Positions 24,353 to 37,402 of a stretch of DNA of 64,000 nt are shown one piece after another. The first letter of the stretch is position 1; each line of letters begins with the position of its first letter. The stretch comes from Zea mays (lineage: Eukaryota > Streptophyta > Magnoliopsida > Poales > Poaceae): NCBI RefSeq assembly GCF_902167145.1, contig NC_050098.1:19488501-19552500 (forward strand), given 5' to 3'. The notes under the pieces are model-generated. The model was not told the origin of the DNA, made no database searches, and was given only the letters and a program-made list of their open reading frames with translations. Position numbers and translations under genes: made by a program.

Positions 24353-26375
24353 CTAACATAAGCAATCTCGATATCCCCCCTTTGTTGGTGATCCCTCAAA
24401 AAGAGATCGAATGGCTATGTGCTTAGTGCGGCTGTGCTCAACGGGATTATCGGCCATACGGATTGCACTCTCATTATCACATAGGAGAGAGACTTTGGTT
24501 AATTTGTAGCCATAGTCCCTAAGGGTTTGCCTCATCCAAAGCAATTGCGCGCAACAATGGCCTGCGGCAATGTACTCGGCTTCGGCGGTAGAAAGAGCTA
24601 TGAAATTTTTTTTCTTTGAAGCCCAAGACATCAGGGATCTTCCCAAGAATTGACAAGTCTCTGATGTGCTCTTTCTATCAATCTTACACCCTGCCCAATC
24701 AGCATCTGAATATCCTATTAAATCAAAGGTGGATCCCTTGGGGTACCAAAGACCAAACTTAGGTGTATGAACTAAATATCTCAAGATTCGTTTTACGGCC
24801 CTAAGGTGAATTTCCTTAGGATCGGCTTGGAATCTTGCACACATGCATATGGAAAGCATAATATCCGGTCGAGATGCACATAAATAGAGTAAATATCCTA
24901 TCATCGACCGGTATACCTTTTGATCTACGGATTTACCTCCCATGTCGAGGTCGAGATGCCCATTGGTTCCCATGGGTGTCTTGATGGGTTTGGCATCCTT
25001 CATTCCAAACTTGGTAAGTATGTCTTGAGTGTACTTCGTTTGGCTAATGAAGGTGCCCTCTTGGAGTTGTTTCACTTGAAATCCTAAGAAATACTTCAAC
25101 TCCCCCATCATTGACATCTCAAATTTTTGAATCATGATCCTACTAAACTCTTCACAAGAAGATTTGTTAGTAGACCCAAATATGATATCATCAACATAAA
25201 TTTGGCATACAAACAAATCATTTGCAATTGTTTTAGTAAAGAGAGTAGGATCGGCTTTTCTGACTTTGAATCCATTAGCGATAAGAAAATCTCTTAGGCA
25301 TTCATACCATGCTCTTGGGGCTTGCTTGAGCCCATAAAGTGCCTTAGAGAGTTTATAAACGTGATTAAGGCACTCACTATCTTCAAAGCCAGGAGGTTGC
25401 TCAACATAGACCTCCCTTGATTGGTCCATTGAGGAAGGCACTTTTCACGTCCATTTGGTAAAGCTTAAAGCCATGGTAAGTAGCATAGGCAAGTAATATA
25501 CGAATTGACTCAAGCCTAGCTACGGGTGCATAAGTTTCACCAAAATCCAAACCTTCGACTTGTGAATATCCCTTGGCCACAAGTCGGGCTTTGTTCCTTG
25601 TCACCACACCATGCTCATCTTGTTTGTTGCGGAAGACCCACTTGGTTCCTACAACATTTTGATTAGGACGTGGAACTAAATACCATACCTCATTCCTCGT
25701 GAAGTTGTTGAGTTCCTCTTGCATTGTCAACACCCAATCCGAATCTCTTAATGCATCTTCCACCCTGTATGGCTCAATAGAAGACACAAAAGAGTAATGT
25801 TCACGAAAATGAGCGACACGAGATCGAGTGGTTACCCCCTTATGAATATCGCCGAGGATGGAGTTCACGGGGTGATCTCGTTGTATCGCTTGATGGACTC
25901 TTGGGTGTGGCGGTCTTGGACCCTCATCATCTTCCTTGTCTTGATCATTGGCATCTCCCCCTTGATCAATGTCCTCCTCTTGAGGTGGCTCTTCTAGATC
26001 CTTATTTTCATCATCTTGAGCTGGATCCTCATCTTGAGTTGGTGGAGATGCTTGTATGGAAGAAGATGGTTGATCTTGTGCTTGTGGAGGCTCTTCGGAT
26101 TCCTTAGGACACACATCCCCAATAGACATGTTTCTTAGTGCGACGCATGGAGCCTCTTCATCATCTAGCTCATCAAGATCAACTTGCTCTACTTGAGAGC
26201 CGTTAGTCTCATCAAACACAATGTCACAAGAGACTTCAACTAGTCCAGTGGACTTGTTAAAGACCCTATATGCCCTTGTGTTTGAGTCATAACCAAGTAA
26301 AAAGCCTTCTACAGCCTTAGGAGCAAATTTAGATTTTCTACATCTTTTAACAAGAATAAAACATTTTCTATCAAA
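24353..26375 (-). pseudogene. Element A pol: reverse transcriptase and RNase H, broken
   Basis: The minus strand encodes the integrase C-terminal region, an acidic linker rich in Glu/Asp/Gln/Pro, then reverse transcriptase ([27 protein letters not shown] catalytic box) and RNase H (SDADWAG, STAEAEY, CDNES). A 2-bp loss near 25420 shifts the frame just after FLNGPIK, and another shift near 24400 destroys the C-terminus. Upstream it is interrupted at 26375 by element B and resumes at 45203. The encoded enzymes would normally copy retrotransposon RNA in virus-like particles; this copy cannot. Confidence 0.85.
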
Positions 26376-26380
26376 GACTC
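26376..26380. repeat. Element B target duplication, left (GACTC)
   Basis: GACTC precedes the 5' LTR of B and recurs at 45198-45202. Removing B restores the integrase reading of A. Confidence 0.92.
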
Positions 26381-27674
26381 TGAAAGGGAATTAGGCTTAT
26401 ACCTATTTCCTAATTAATTTTGGTGGTTGAATTGCCCAACACAAATAATTGGACTAACTAGTTTGCTCTAGTCTGTAAGTTATACATGTGCCAAAGGTTC
26501 ACACTTAGCCAATAAAAGACCAAGAATTGGGTTCAACAAAGAGAGCAAGGGATAACCGAAGGCAGCCCTGGTCTGGCGCACCGGACAGTGTCCGGTGCAC
26601 CACCGGACAGTGTCCGGTGCACCAGGGGACTTCACGCTGAACTCCTCACCTTCGGGAAAATCCAGAGGCGCTCCGCTATAATTCACCGGACTGTCCGGTG
26701 CTACACCGGACAGTGTCCGGTGCCCCAAGACTCAGCATCTCTGAACTCGCCAGCTTCGGGAATTCGCTCCGCTATAATTCACCGGACATGTCCGGTGTAC
26801 ACCGGACTGTCCGGTGAGCCAGCGGAGCAACGACTACTTCGCGCCAACGGTCACCTGCAGAAGCATTAAATGCGCGCTAGAGCGTGCAGAAGTCAGGCAC
26901 GCGCGAAGTGGCGCACCGAACACTCTACAGTACATTCCGGTGTGCCACCGGACATCCAGGCGGGCCCAGCAGTCAGAGCTCCAACGGTCGGAACCCAACT
27001 GCCTGGTGACGTGGCTGGCGCACCGGACACTGTCCGGTGTGCACCGGACTGTCCGGTGCACCATGCGACAGACAGCCCCACCAAACGGCTAGTTTGGTGG
27101 TTGGGGTTATAAATACCCCCAACCACCCCTCATTCAAGTCATCCAAGTTTTCCTACTTCAACTACTTACAAGAGCTCTAGCATTCAATTCTAGACACACC
27201 CAAGTGATCAAATCCTCTCCAAATTCCACACAACGCCTTAGTGATTAGTGAGAGAGATTTGCTTGTGTTCTTTCGAGCTCTTGCGCTTGGATTGCTTTCT
27301 TCTTTGATTCTTTCTTGTGATCAACTCAATTGTAACCAAGGCAAGAGGCACCAATAGTGTGGTGGCCCTTGCGTGGAAGTTTTGTTCCCGTTTGATTGAG
27401 AAGAAGAAGCTCACTCGGTCCGAGGGACCGTTTGAGAGAGGGAAAGGGTTGAAAGAGACCCGATCTTTGTGACCACCTCAATGGGGAGTAGGTTTGCGAG
27501 AACTGAACCTCGGTAAAACAAATCCATGTGTCACACTCCTTATTCGCTTGTGATTTGTTTTGCACCCTCTCTCGCGGACTCGATTATATTTCTAACGCTA
27601 ACCCAGCTTGTAGTTGTGATTAACTTTGTAAATTTCAGTTTTGCCCTATTCACCCCCCCTCTAGGCGACTTTCA
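26381..27674 (+). repeat. Element B 5' LTR
   Basis: 1294 bp, TGAAAGGGAATTAGGC to GGCGACTTTCA. TATA box TATAAATA at 27108-27115, preceded by CACCGGAC/GTCCGGTG palindromes (26578-27062). Differs from the 3' LTR by a 22-bp palindrome-unit indel and many substitutions, so B is older than C. The sequence after it (27677 on) is a degenerate initiator-Met tRNA primer site. Confidence 0.9.
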
Positions 27675-27722
27675 ATTGATATTGGAGCCCGGTGCTTCAT
27701 TAGAGCCTAACCGCTCGAAGAG

Positions 27723-30358
27723 ATGTCGGGAGATCACGCCAAGAAGGAGATGGAGACCGGCGACAAGCCCACTACAAGCCAAGGGAAAGCTTCATCGGGA
27801 GAGTCCCGCAACAAAGGAAAGGGAAGGACAAGAAACCCTCTTCCCACAAGTCGCATCGGAGTGGGGACAAGAAGAAGAAGATGAGGAAGGTGGTCTACTA
27901 CGAAACCGACACCTCATCACCATCTACCTCTGGCTCCGACGCGCCCTCCGTAACTTCTAAGCGCCATGAGCGCAAGAAGTTTAGTAAGATCCCCTTACAC
28001 TACCCTCGCACTTTTCGACATACTCCATTACTTTCCGTTCCATTAGGCAAACCGCCAACCTTTGACGGTGAAGATTATGCTAGGTGGAGTGATTTAATGA
28101 AATTTCATCTAACCTCACTCCACAAAAGTATATGGAATGTTGTTGAGTTTGGAGCACAGGTACCATCCGTAGGGGATGAGGATTATGATGAGGACGAAGT
28201 GGCCCAAATTGAGCACTTCAACTCCCAAGCCACAACCATACTCCTCGCTTCTCTAAGTAGGGAGGAGTACAACAAGGTGCAAGGATTAAAGAGCGCCAAG
28301 GAAGTTTGGGACGTGCTCAAGACCGCGCACGAGGGTGATGAACTAACCAAGATCACCAGGCGGGAAACGATCGAGGGGGAGCTCGGTCACTTTTGTCTTC
28401 GCCAAGGGGAGGAGCCTCAAGACATGTACAACCGGCTCAAAACCTTGGTGAATCAAGTGCGCAACCTCGGGAGCAAGAAATGGGATGACCACGAGGTGGT
28501 TAAGGTTATTCTAAGATCACTTATTTTCCTTAACCCTACTCAAGTACAATTAATTTGTGGTAACCCAAGATATACACTAATGACTTCCGAGGAAGTAATC
28601 GGGAATTTTGTGAGCTTTGAATTTATGATCAAGGGCTCACGGAAGATCAACGAGCTTGACGGCCCCTCCACGTCCGAAGCACAACCGGTCGCATTTAAGG
28701 CGACGGAGGAGAAGAAGGAAGAGTCTACACCGAGTAGAACACCCATCGACGCCTCCAAGCTCGACAACGAGGAAATGGCGCTCGTCATCAAGAGCTTCCG
28801 CCAAATCCTCAAACAAAGGAGGGGGAAAGATTACAAGCCCCGCTCTAAGAAGGTTTGCTACAAATGTGGTAAGCCCGGTCACTTTATAGCTAAATGTCCT
28901 ATTTCTAGTGACAGTGACAGGGGTGACGACAAGAAGGGGAGAAGAAAGGAGAAGAAGAGGTACTACAAGAAGAAGGGCGGCGATGCCCATGTTTGTCGCG
29001 AGTGGGACTCCGACGAAAGCTCTAGCGACTCCTCCGACGACGAGGACGCCACCAACATCGCCGTCACCAAGGGACTTCTCTTCCCCAACGTCGGCCACAA
29101 GTGCCTCATGGCAAAGGACAACAAAAAGAAGAAGGTTAAATCCAAATCCTACACTAGATATGAGTCTTCTAGCGATGACAATGCTAGTGATGAGGAAAAT
29201 AATTCGCGTACTCTTTTTGCCAACTTAAACATGCAACAAAAAGAGAAATTAAATGAATTAATTAGTGCCATCCATGAGAAGGATGATCTCTTGGACTCCC
29301 AAGAGGACTTCCTAATCAAGGAAAACAAAAAGCATGTTAAAGTTAAAAATGCTTATGCTCTAGAAGTTGAAAAATGTGAAAAATTATCTAGTGAGCTAAG
29401 TACTTGCCATGAGACTATAGACAACCTTAGAAATGAGAATGCTAATTTGTTAGCTAAGGTTGATTCTATTGCTTGTAATGTTTCAATTCCCAATCTTATA
29501 AATGATAATGATGATTTGCTTGCTAGGATTGAAGAATTGAACATATCTCTTGCTAGCCTTAGGAATGAAAATGAAAAATTGCTTGCTAAGGCTAAAGAAT
29601 TAGATGTTTGCAATGTTACCATTTCCGACCTTAGAAGTAAAAATGATATATTGCATGCTAAGGTTGTAGAATTAAAATCTTGCAAACCCTCTACATCTAT
29701 CGTTGAGCACACTTCCATTTGTACTAGATGTAGAGATGTTGATGTTAATGCTATACATGATCACATGGCTTTAATTAAACAACAAAATGATCATATAACT
29801 AAACTAGATGCTAAAATTGCCGAGCATGACTTAGAAAACGAAAAGTTTAAATTTGCTAGAAGCATGCTCTATAGAGGGAGACGCCCTGGCATTAAGGATG
29901 ACATTGGCTTCCAACAGGGAGGCAATGTCAAAATTAATGTCCCTCCTAAGAAATTGTCTAACTTTGTTAAGGGCAAGGCTCCCATGCCTCAGGATAACGA
30001 GGGTTACATTTTGTACCCTGCCGGCTATCCTGAGAACAAGATTAGGAGAATTCATTCTAGGAAGTCTCACTCTGGCCCTAATCATGCTTTTATGTATAAG
30101 GGTGAGACATCTAGCTCTAGGCAACCAACCCGTGCTAAGTTGCCTAAGAAGAAAACTCCTAGTGCATCAAATGATCATGACATCTCATTTAAAACTTTTG
30201 ATGCATCTTATGTTTTAACTAACAAATCCGGCAAGGTAGTTGCCAAGTATGTTGGGGGCAAACACAAGGGATCAAAGACTTGTGTTTGGGTACCCAAAGT
30301 TCCTGTATCTAATGCCAAAGGACCCAAAACCATTTGGGTACCTAAAGTGAAGAACTAA
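27723..30358 (+). pseudogene. Element B gag
   Basis: The ATG at 27723 opens a short frame, and a frameshift near 27800 moves the rest to another frame (27881-30358). The main part contains the copia gag core (PLGKPPTFDGEDYARW), a CCHC knuckle (CYKCGKPGHFIAKC, about 28857-28898), a lysine-rich stretch, an Asp/Ser-rich acidic stretch, then a long Asn/Leu coiled-coil region and a basic C-terminus ending VPKVKN. Gag would form the particle shell and bind RNA through the knuckle. The stop at 30356-30358 separates it from pol, which follows in the +1 frame. Confidence 0.88.
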
Positions 30359-30371
30359 ACTTGTTTTGTAG

Positions 30372-31993
30372 GTTTATGCATCCGGGGGCTCAAGCTGGGT
30401 AATCGACAGCGGGTGCACAAACCACATGACAGGGGAGAAGAAGATGTTCTCCTCCTACGAGAAAAACCAAGATCCCCAACGAGCTATCACATTCGGGGAT
30501 GGAAATCAAGGCTTGGTCAAAGGATTGGGTAAAATTGCTATATCTCCTGACCATTCTATTTCCAATGTTTTTCTTGTAGATTCATTAGATTACAATTTGC
30601 TTTCCGTTTCTCAATTGTGCAAAATGGGCTACAACTGTCTATTTACTGATGTAGGTGTCACTGTCTTTAGAAGAAGTGATGATTCAATAGCATTTAAGGG
30701 AGTGTTAGAGGGTCAGCTATACTTAGTGAATTTTGATAGAGCTGAACTCGACACTTGCTTAATTGCTAAGACTAACATGGGCTGGCTCTGGCATCGCCGA
30801 CTAGCACATGTTGGGATGAAGAATCTTCATAAACTTCTAAAGGGAGAGCACATTTTAGGATTAACCAATGTTAATTTTGAGAAAGATAGGATTTGTAGCG
30901 CATGCCAAGCAGGGAAGCAAGTAGGTGCCCATCATCCACACAAGAACATCATGACGACCGACGGGCCACTAGAACTCCTACACATGGATCTATTCGGCCC
31001 AATTGCTTACATAAGCATCGGCGGGAGTAAGTACTGTCTAGTTATTGTGGATGATTATTCTCGCTTCACTTGGGTATTCTTTTTGCAGGAAAAATCTCAT
31101 ACCCAAGAGACATTAAAAGGATTCTTGAGACGGGCTCAAAACGAGTTCGGCTTAAGGATCAAGAAAATAAGAAGCGACAACGGGACGGAGTTCAAGAACT
31201 CTCAAATTGAAGGTTTCCTTGAGGAGGAGGGCATCAAGCATGAGTTCTCTTCTCCCTACACGCCACAACAAAATGGTAAAGTGGAGAGGAAGAATCGAAC
31301 TCTATTGGACATGGCAAGAACCATGCTTGATGAGTACAAGACATCGAATCGGTTTTGGGCCGAGGCGGTCAACACCGCATGCTACGCCATCAACCGGTTG
31401 TATCTACACCGAATCCTCAAGAAGACATCATATGAACTCCTCACCGGTAAAAAGCCCAACATTTCATATTTTAGAGTCTTTGGTAGCAAATGCTTTATAC
31501 TTGTTAAAAGAGGTAGAAAATTTAAGTTTGCTCCTAAGACTGTAGAAGACTTTTTACTAGGTTATGATTCAAACACAAGGGCATATAGAGTCTTTAACAA
31601 GTCCTCCGGACAAGTTGAAGTTTCTTGTGACGTTGTGTTTGATGAGACTAACGGCTCTCAAATAGAGCAAGTTGATCATGATGAGATAGGTGATGAAGAG
31701 GCTCCGTGCATCGCGCTAAGGAACATGTCCATTGGGGATGTGTGTCCAAAGGAATCCGAAGAGCCTCCAAATGCACAAGATCAACCATCCTCCTCCACGC
31801 AAGCATCCCCACCAACTCAAAATGAGGATGAGGCTCAAGTTGCTGAAGGAGAAGATCAAACAAATGAGCCACCTCAAGATGACGACAATGATCAAGGGGG
31901 AGATGCAAATGATCAAGACAAGGAGGATGAAGAACCAAGGCCGTCACACCCAAGAGTCCACCAAGCAATCCAACGAGATCACCCCGTCGACAC
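30372..31993 (+). pseudogene. Element B pol, first part (protease, integrase)
   Basis: The frame opens at 30372 right after a TAG and has no ATG at its start. It holds the protease ([10 protein letters not shown]), the HHCC integrase knuckle ([18 protein letters not shown]) and the D,D35E integrase core ([24 protein letters not shown]). The highly acidic linker is cut at 31993 by element C (duplication GACAC). Removing C and one GACAC copy rejoins the frame with 41479 onward. One residue in the QNGKVERK motif differs from the QNGVVERK seen in A, C and E. Confidence 0.88.
31989..31993. repeat. Element C target duplication, left (GACAC)
   Basis: Matches 41474-41478 exactly. Confidence 0.94.
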
Positions 31994-33301
31994 TGATAGT
32001 CGCCTAGAGGGGGGGTGAATAGGGCGAAACTGAAATTTACAAATATAAACACAACTACAAGCCGGGTTAGCGTTAGAAATATAAACGAGTCCGCGAGAGA
32101 GGGCGCAAAACAAATCGCGAGCAAATAATGAAGTGTGACACACGGATTTGTTTTACCGAGGTTCGGTTCTCTCAAACCTACTCCCCGTTGAGGAGGCCAC
32201 AAAGGCCGGGTCTCTTTCAACCCTTCCCTCTCTCAAACGGTCCCTCGGACCGAGTGAGCTTCTCTTCTCAAATCAAAGCCGGGAACAAAACTTCCCCGCA
32301 AGGGCCACCACAATTGGTGCCTCTTGCCTTGATTACAATGGAGTTTTGATCACAAGAACAAGTGAGAAAGAAAAGAAGCAATCCAAGCGCAAGAGCTCAA
32401 ATGAACACGGCAAATCACTCTCACTAGTCACTAGGGTTTTGTGTGGAATTGGAGAGGATTTGATCTCTTTGAATGTGTCTAGAATTGAATGCCTAGCTCT
32501 TGTAAGTGGTTGAGAAGTGGGAAAACTTGGATGCAATGAATGGAGGGGTGGTTGGGGTATTTATAGCCCCAACCACCAAATGTGGCCGTTGGGAACCTGT
32601 CTGTTCGATGGCGCACCGGACAGTCCGGTGCACACCGGACAGTCCGGTGCCCCCTGCCACGTCATCACTGCCGTTGGATTCTAGCCGTTGGAGCTTCTGA
32701 CTTGTGGGCCCGCCTGGGTGTCCGGTGCACACCGGACATGTACTGTTTGATGTCCGGTGCACCAGTATGGGCGTGACTGACGTCTGCGCGCGCTGCGCGC
32801 GCATTAAATGCTCCGTAGGGAGCCGTTGGCGCCGCAGGGAGCCGTTGCTTCGCTGGCACACCGGACAGTCCGGTGCACACCGGACAGTCCGGTGAATTTT
32901 AGCGGAGCGGCTGCCGCGCGAACCCGAGGCTGACGAGTTCCGGAGACCGCGCTTCCTTGGAGCACCGGACATGTCCGTGCACACCGGACAGTCCGGTGAA
33001 TTATAGCGCGCCGGCTTCCGAGAATTCCCGAGGGCGAAGAGTTTGAGTTGGTGTCCTCTGGGCGCACCGGACACTGTCCGGTGCACACCGGACAGTCCGG
33101 TGCCTCCAGCCAGAGGTGCCCTCGGTTGCCTCATTGCTCCTTTGTTGAATCCAACACTTGGTCTTTTTATTGACTGAATGTGAACCTTTTACACCTGTAT
33201 AATCTACACACTTGGGCAAACTAGTTAGTCCAATTATTTGTGTTGGGCAATTCAACCACCAAAATTATTTAGGAACTAGGTGTAAGCCTAATTCCCTTTC
33301 A
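31994..33301 (-). repeat. Element C 3' LTR
   Basis: 1308 bp. Minus-strand start TGAAAGGGAATTAGGC, end GGCGACTATCA. Carries the palindrome block (32614-33103) and TATA at about 32558-32565. It has one palindrome unit (19 bp) fewer than the 5' LTR. Confidence 0.94.
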
Positions 33302-33315
33302 ATCTCCCCCTTTTT
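33302..33315 (-). promoter_or_regulatory. Element C polypurine tract
   Basis: AAAAAGGGGGAGAT on the minus strand immediately precedes the 3' LTR, the expected plus-strand priming site. The same tract occurs at 23424-23437 (A), 43932-43945 (B) and 55503-55516 (E). Confidence 0.85.
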
Positions 33316-34143
33316 GGTGATTGATGCCAACACAAACCAAAGCAAACAGAGATGTGCATAATTGAACTAGTTTGCATAATGTAAGTGTAAAGGATGCTTG
33401 GAATCGAGCCAATATAACTACTTACAAGATATGCATGGAATGTTCCTTTCTTATGTAACATTTTGGACCACGTTTGCACCACATGTTTTGTTTTTGCAAA
33501 ATCTTTTTGTAAATCCTTTTCAAAGATCTTTTGCAAATAGTCAAAGGTAAATGAATAAGAGTTTGTACAGCATTTTCAAGATTTGAAATTTTCTCCCCCT
33601 GTTTCAAATGCTTTTCTTTTGACTTAACAAAACTCCCCCTAAAAGAGATCCACCTCTTAGTGTTCAAGAGGGTTTTGATATACCATTTTTGAAATACTAC
33701 TTTCTCCCCCTTTTTAACACAGTAGGATACCAAATGATAAATACTTTTGGAAAGCACTAAGTTTATGAATTTGGTGGTGGTGCGGTCCTTTTGCTTTGGG
33801 CTCATTTCTCCCCCTTTTTGGCATGAATCGCCAAAAACGGAATCATTAGAGCCCTCGAAGTAATTTCTTCCCCTTTGGTCATAAGTAAATGAGTTAAGAT
33901 TATACCAAAGACGAGATCCGGTCCTTTTGCTTTGGGCTTTTACTTTCTCCCCCAAAGACAAGGTCCTTTTCTTGGAGCGATGGCGAAGGATGAGTTACGG
34001 AGTGGAAGCCTTTGTCTTCGCCGAAGACTCCAATTCCCTTTCAATATACCTGTGACTTGGTTTGAAATAGACTTGAAAACACATTAGTCATAGCATATAA
34101 AAGAGATATGATCAAAGGTATTCAAATGAGCTATGTGTGCAAG
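33316..34143 (-). other. Element C pol-to-LTR spacer with repeated AGGGGGAG tracts
   Basis: Minus-strand spacer without an envelope-like frame. It contains several polypurine-like tracts (near 33592, 33640, 33707, 33810 and 33950) and a conserved block reading CAAAGCAAAAGGACCGCACC. The same layout occurs in A, B and E. Confidence 0.7.
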
Positions 34144-37100
34144 CTAGCAAAAGAAATTTCTAGAATCAAGAATATTGAGCTCATGCCTAAGTCTGGTAAA
34201 CGATTGTTCATCAAGTGGCTTGGTAAAGATATCGGCTAATTGATCTTTAGTATTAATGTAAGAAATCTCGATATCCCCCTTTTGTTGGTGATTCCTAAGA
34301 AAATGATACCGAATGGCTATGTGCTTAGTGCGGCTATGCTCGACGGGATTGTCGGCCATTTTGATTGCACTCTCATTATCACATAGCAAAGGGACTTTGG
34401 TTAATTTGTAACCGTAGTCCCGCAGGGTTTGCCTCATCCAAAGCAATTGCGCGCAACAATGACCTGCGGCAATATACTCGGCTTCGGCGGTGGAAAGAGC
34501 GACCGAATTTTGCTTCTTTGAAGCCCATGACACCAAGGATCTTCCCAAGAACTGGCAAGTCCCCGATGTGCTCTTCCTATTAATCTTACACCCCGCCCAA
34601 TCGGCATCCGAATAACCAATCAAATCAAAAGTGGATCCCCGAGGGTACCAAAGCCCAAACTTAGGTGTGTAAGCCAAATATCTCAAGATTCGTTTTACGG
34701 CCGTAAGGTGGGATTCCTTAGGGTCGGATTGGAATCTTGCACACATGCATACAGAAAGCATAATGTCCGGTCGAGATGCACATAAATAAAGCAATGAACC
34801 AATCATCGACCGGTATACCTTTTGATCCACGGACTTACCTCCCGTGTCGAGGTCGAGATGCCCATTTGTTCCCATGGGTGTTTTGATGGGTTTGGCATCC
34901 TTCATTCCAAACTTGCTTTGGATGTCTTGAGTGTACTTCGTTTGGCTGATGAAGGTGCCCTCTTGGAGTTGCTTCACTTGAAATCCTAGAAAATACTTCA
35001 ACTCCCCCATCATAGACATCTCAAATTTCTGTGTCATGATCCTACTAAATTCTTCACATGTAGATTCGTTAGTAGACCCAAATATAATATCATCAACATA
35101 AATTTGGCATACAAACAAATCATTGTCAAGAGTTTTAGTGAATAAAGTAGGATCGGCCTTGCCGACTTTGAAGCCATTAGCAATAAGGAAATCTCTTAGG
35201 CATTCATACCATGCTCTTGGGGCTTGCTTGAGCCCATAAAGCGCATTAGAGAGCCTATAGACATGGTTAGGGTACTCACTGTCTTCAAAGCCGGGAGGTT
35301 GCTCAACATAGACCTCTTCCTTGATTGGTCCATTGAGGAAGGCACTTTTCACGTCCATTTGATAAAGCTTAAAGCCATGGTAAGTAGCATAGGCCAATAG
35401 TATGCGAATTGACTCAAGCCTAGCTACGGGTGCATAGGTTTCACCGAAATCCAAACCTTCGACTTGGGAGTATCCTTTGGCCACAAGTCGAGCTTTGTTC
35501 CTTGTCACCACACCATGCTCGTCTTGCTTGTTGCGGAAGACCCATTTGGTTCCTACAACATTTTGGTTAGGACGTGGAACTAAATGCCATACCTCGTTTC
35601 TAGTGAAGTTGTTGAGCTCCTCTTGCATCGCCACCACCCAATCCGAATCTTGTAGTGCTTCCTCTACCCTGTGTGGCTCAATGGAGGAAACAAAAGAGTA
35701 ATGTTCACAAAAATGTGCAACACGAGATCGAGTGGTTACCCCCTTATGAATGTCGCCGAGGATGGTGTCGATGGGGTGATCTCGTTGTATTGCTTGATGG
35801 ACTCTTGGGTGTGGCGGCCTTGGTTCTTCCTCATCCTCCTTTTCTTGATCATTTGTATCTCCCCCTTGATCATTGCCATTATCTTGAGGTGGCTCATCTT
35901 CTTGATTTTGTCCTTCATCAACTTGAGCCTCATCCTCATTTTGAGTTGGTGGAGATGCTTGCGTGGAGGGGGACGGTTGATCTTGTGCATGTGGAGGCTC
36001 TTCGGATTCCTTAGGACACACATCCCCAATGGACATGTTCCTTAGCGCTATGCATGGAGCCTGTTCTTCACCTATCTCATCAAGATCAACTTGCTCTACT
36101 TGAGAGCCGTTAGTTTCATCAAACACAACGTCACATGAGACTTCAACTAGTCCAGTGGACTTGTTAAAGACTCTATATGCCCTTGTGTTTGAGTCATATC
36201 CTAGTAAAAAGCCTTCTACAGTTTTAGGTGCAAATTTAGATTTTCTACCTTTTTTAACAAGAATAAAGCATTTGCTACCAAAAACTCTAAAGTATGAAAT
36301 GTTGGGCTTTTTACCGGTTAGGAGTTCATATGATGTCTTCTTGAGGATTCGGTGAAGATATAACCGGTTGATGGTGTAGCAGGCGGTGTTGACCGCTTCG
36401 GCCCAAAACCGGTCCGGTGTCTTGTACTCATCAAGCATGGTTCTTGCCATGTCCAATAGAGTTCGATTCTTCCTCTCCACTACACCATTTTGTTGTGGCG
36501 TGTAGGGAGAGGAGAACTCATGCTTGATGCCCTCCTCCTCAAGGAAGCCTTCGATTTGAGAGTTCTTGAACTCCGTCCCGTTGTCGCTTCTTATTTTCTT
36601 GATCCTTAATCCGAACTCATTTTGAGCCCGTCTCAAGAATCCCTTTAGGGTCTCTTGGGTTTGAGATTTTTCCTGTAAAAAGAATACCCAAGTGAAGCGA
36701 GTATAATCATCCACAATAACTAGACAGTACTTACTCCCGCCGATGCTTATGTAAGCAATCGGGCCGAATAGATCCATGTGTAGGAGCTCCAGTGGCCTGT
36801 CGGTCGTCATGATGTTTTTGTGTGGATGATGGGTTCCAACTTGCTTCCCTGCCTGGCATGCGCTACAAATCCTGTCTTTCTCAAAATGAACATTTGTTAA
36901 TCCTAAAATGTGTTCTCCCTTTAGAAGCTTATGAAGATTCTTCATCCCAACATGGGCTAGTCGGCGGTGCCAGAGCCAACCCATGTTAGTCTTAGCAATT
37001 AAGCAAGTGTCGAGTTCAGCTCTATCAAAATCTACCAAGTATAGCTGACCCTCTAACACTCCCTTAAATGCTATTGAATCATCACTTCTTCTAAAGACAG

Positions 37101-37389
37101 TGACACCTACATCAGTGAATAGACAGTTGTAGCCCATTTTACATAATTGGGAAACAGAAAGCAGGTTGTAATCTAAAGAATCTACAAGAAAAACATTGGA
37201 AATAGAATGGTCAGGAGATATAGCGATTTTACCAAGTCCTTTGACCAAACCTTGATTTCCATCCCCGAATGTGATAGCTCGTTGGGGATCTTTGTTTTTC
37301 TCATATGAGGAGAACATCCTTTTCTCCCCGGTCATGTGGTTTGTGCACCCGCTGTCGAGTATCCAACTTGAGCCCCCGGATGCATAAAC
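34144..37389 (-). CDS. Element C pol polyprotein, intact
   Basis: Open for 1082 codons from 37389, just after a TAG, to the stop at 34144. Order: protease DSG near residue 10; integrase HHCC (WHRRLAHVG to CSACQAGKQ, residues about 138-182); integrase catalytic Asp206, Asp269 and Glu305, with exactly 35 residues between the last two; an acidic Glu/Gln/Asp linker; reverse transcriptase with YVDD at about 764-767; RNase H (SDADWAG about 927, STAEAEY about 966). This gives PR-IN-RT-RH, the copia order. No ATG starts the frame, so expression must depend on gag, by shifting, readthrough or splicing. All catalytic residues I could check are present. Confidence 0.93.
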   Translation of the reverse strand, partial: VYASGGSSWILDSGCTNHMTGEKRMFSSYEKNKDPQRAITFGDGNQGLVKGLGKIAISPDHSISNVFLVDSLDYNLLSVSQLCKMGYNCLFTDVGVTVFRRSDDSIAFKGVLEGQLYLVDFDRAELDTCLIAKTNMGWLWHRRLAHVGMKNLHKLLKGEHILGLTNVHFEKDRICSACQAGKQVGTHHPHKNIMTTDRPLELLHMDLFGPIAYISIGGSKYCLVIVDDYTRFTWVFFLQEKSQTQETLKGFLRRAQNEFGLRIKKIRSDNGTEFKNSQIEGFLEEEGIKHEFSSPYTPQQNGVVERKNRTLLDMARTMLDEYKTPDRFWAEAVNTACYTINRLYLHRILKKTSYELLTGKKPNISYFRVFGSKCFILVKKGRKSKFAPKTVEGFLLGYDSNTRAYRVFNKSTGLVEVSCDVVFDETNGSQVEQVDLDEIGEEQAPCIALRNMSIGDVCPKESEEPPHAQDQPSPSTQASPPTQNEDEAQVDEGQNQEDEPPQDNGNDQGGDTNDQEKEDEEEPRPPHPRVHQAIQRDHPIDTILGDIHKGVTTRSRVAHFCEHYSFVSSIEPHRVEEALQDSDWVVAMQEELNNFTRNEVWHLVPRPNQNVVGTKWVFRNKQDEHGVVTRNKARLVAKGYSQVEGLDFGETYAPVARLESIRILLAYATYHGFKLYQMDVKSAFLNGPIKEEVYVEQPPGFEDSEYPNHVYRLSNALYGLKQAPRAWYECLRDFLIANGFKVGKADPTLFTKTLDNDLFVCQIYVDDIIFGSTNESTCEEFSRIMTQKFEMSMMGELKYFLGFQVKQLQEGTFISQTKYTQDIQSKFGMKDAKPIKTPMGTNGHLDLDTGGKSVDQKVYRSMIGSLLYLCASRPDIMLSVCMCARFQSDPKESHLTAVKRILRYLAYTPKFGLWYPRGSTFDLIGYSDADWAGCKINRKSTSGTCQFLGRSLVSWASKKQNSVALSTAEAEYIAAGHCCAQLLWMRQTLRDYGYKLTKVPLLCDNESAIKMADNPVEHSRTKHIAIRYHFLRNHQQKGDIEISYINTKDQLADIFTKPLDEQSFTRLRHELNILDSRNFFC

Positions 37390-37402
37390 CTACAAAACAA
37401 AT

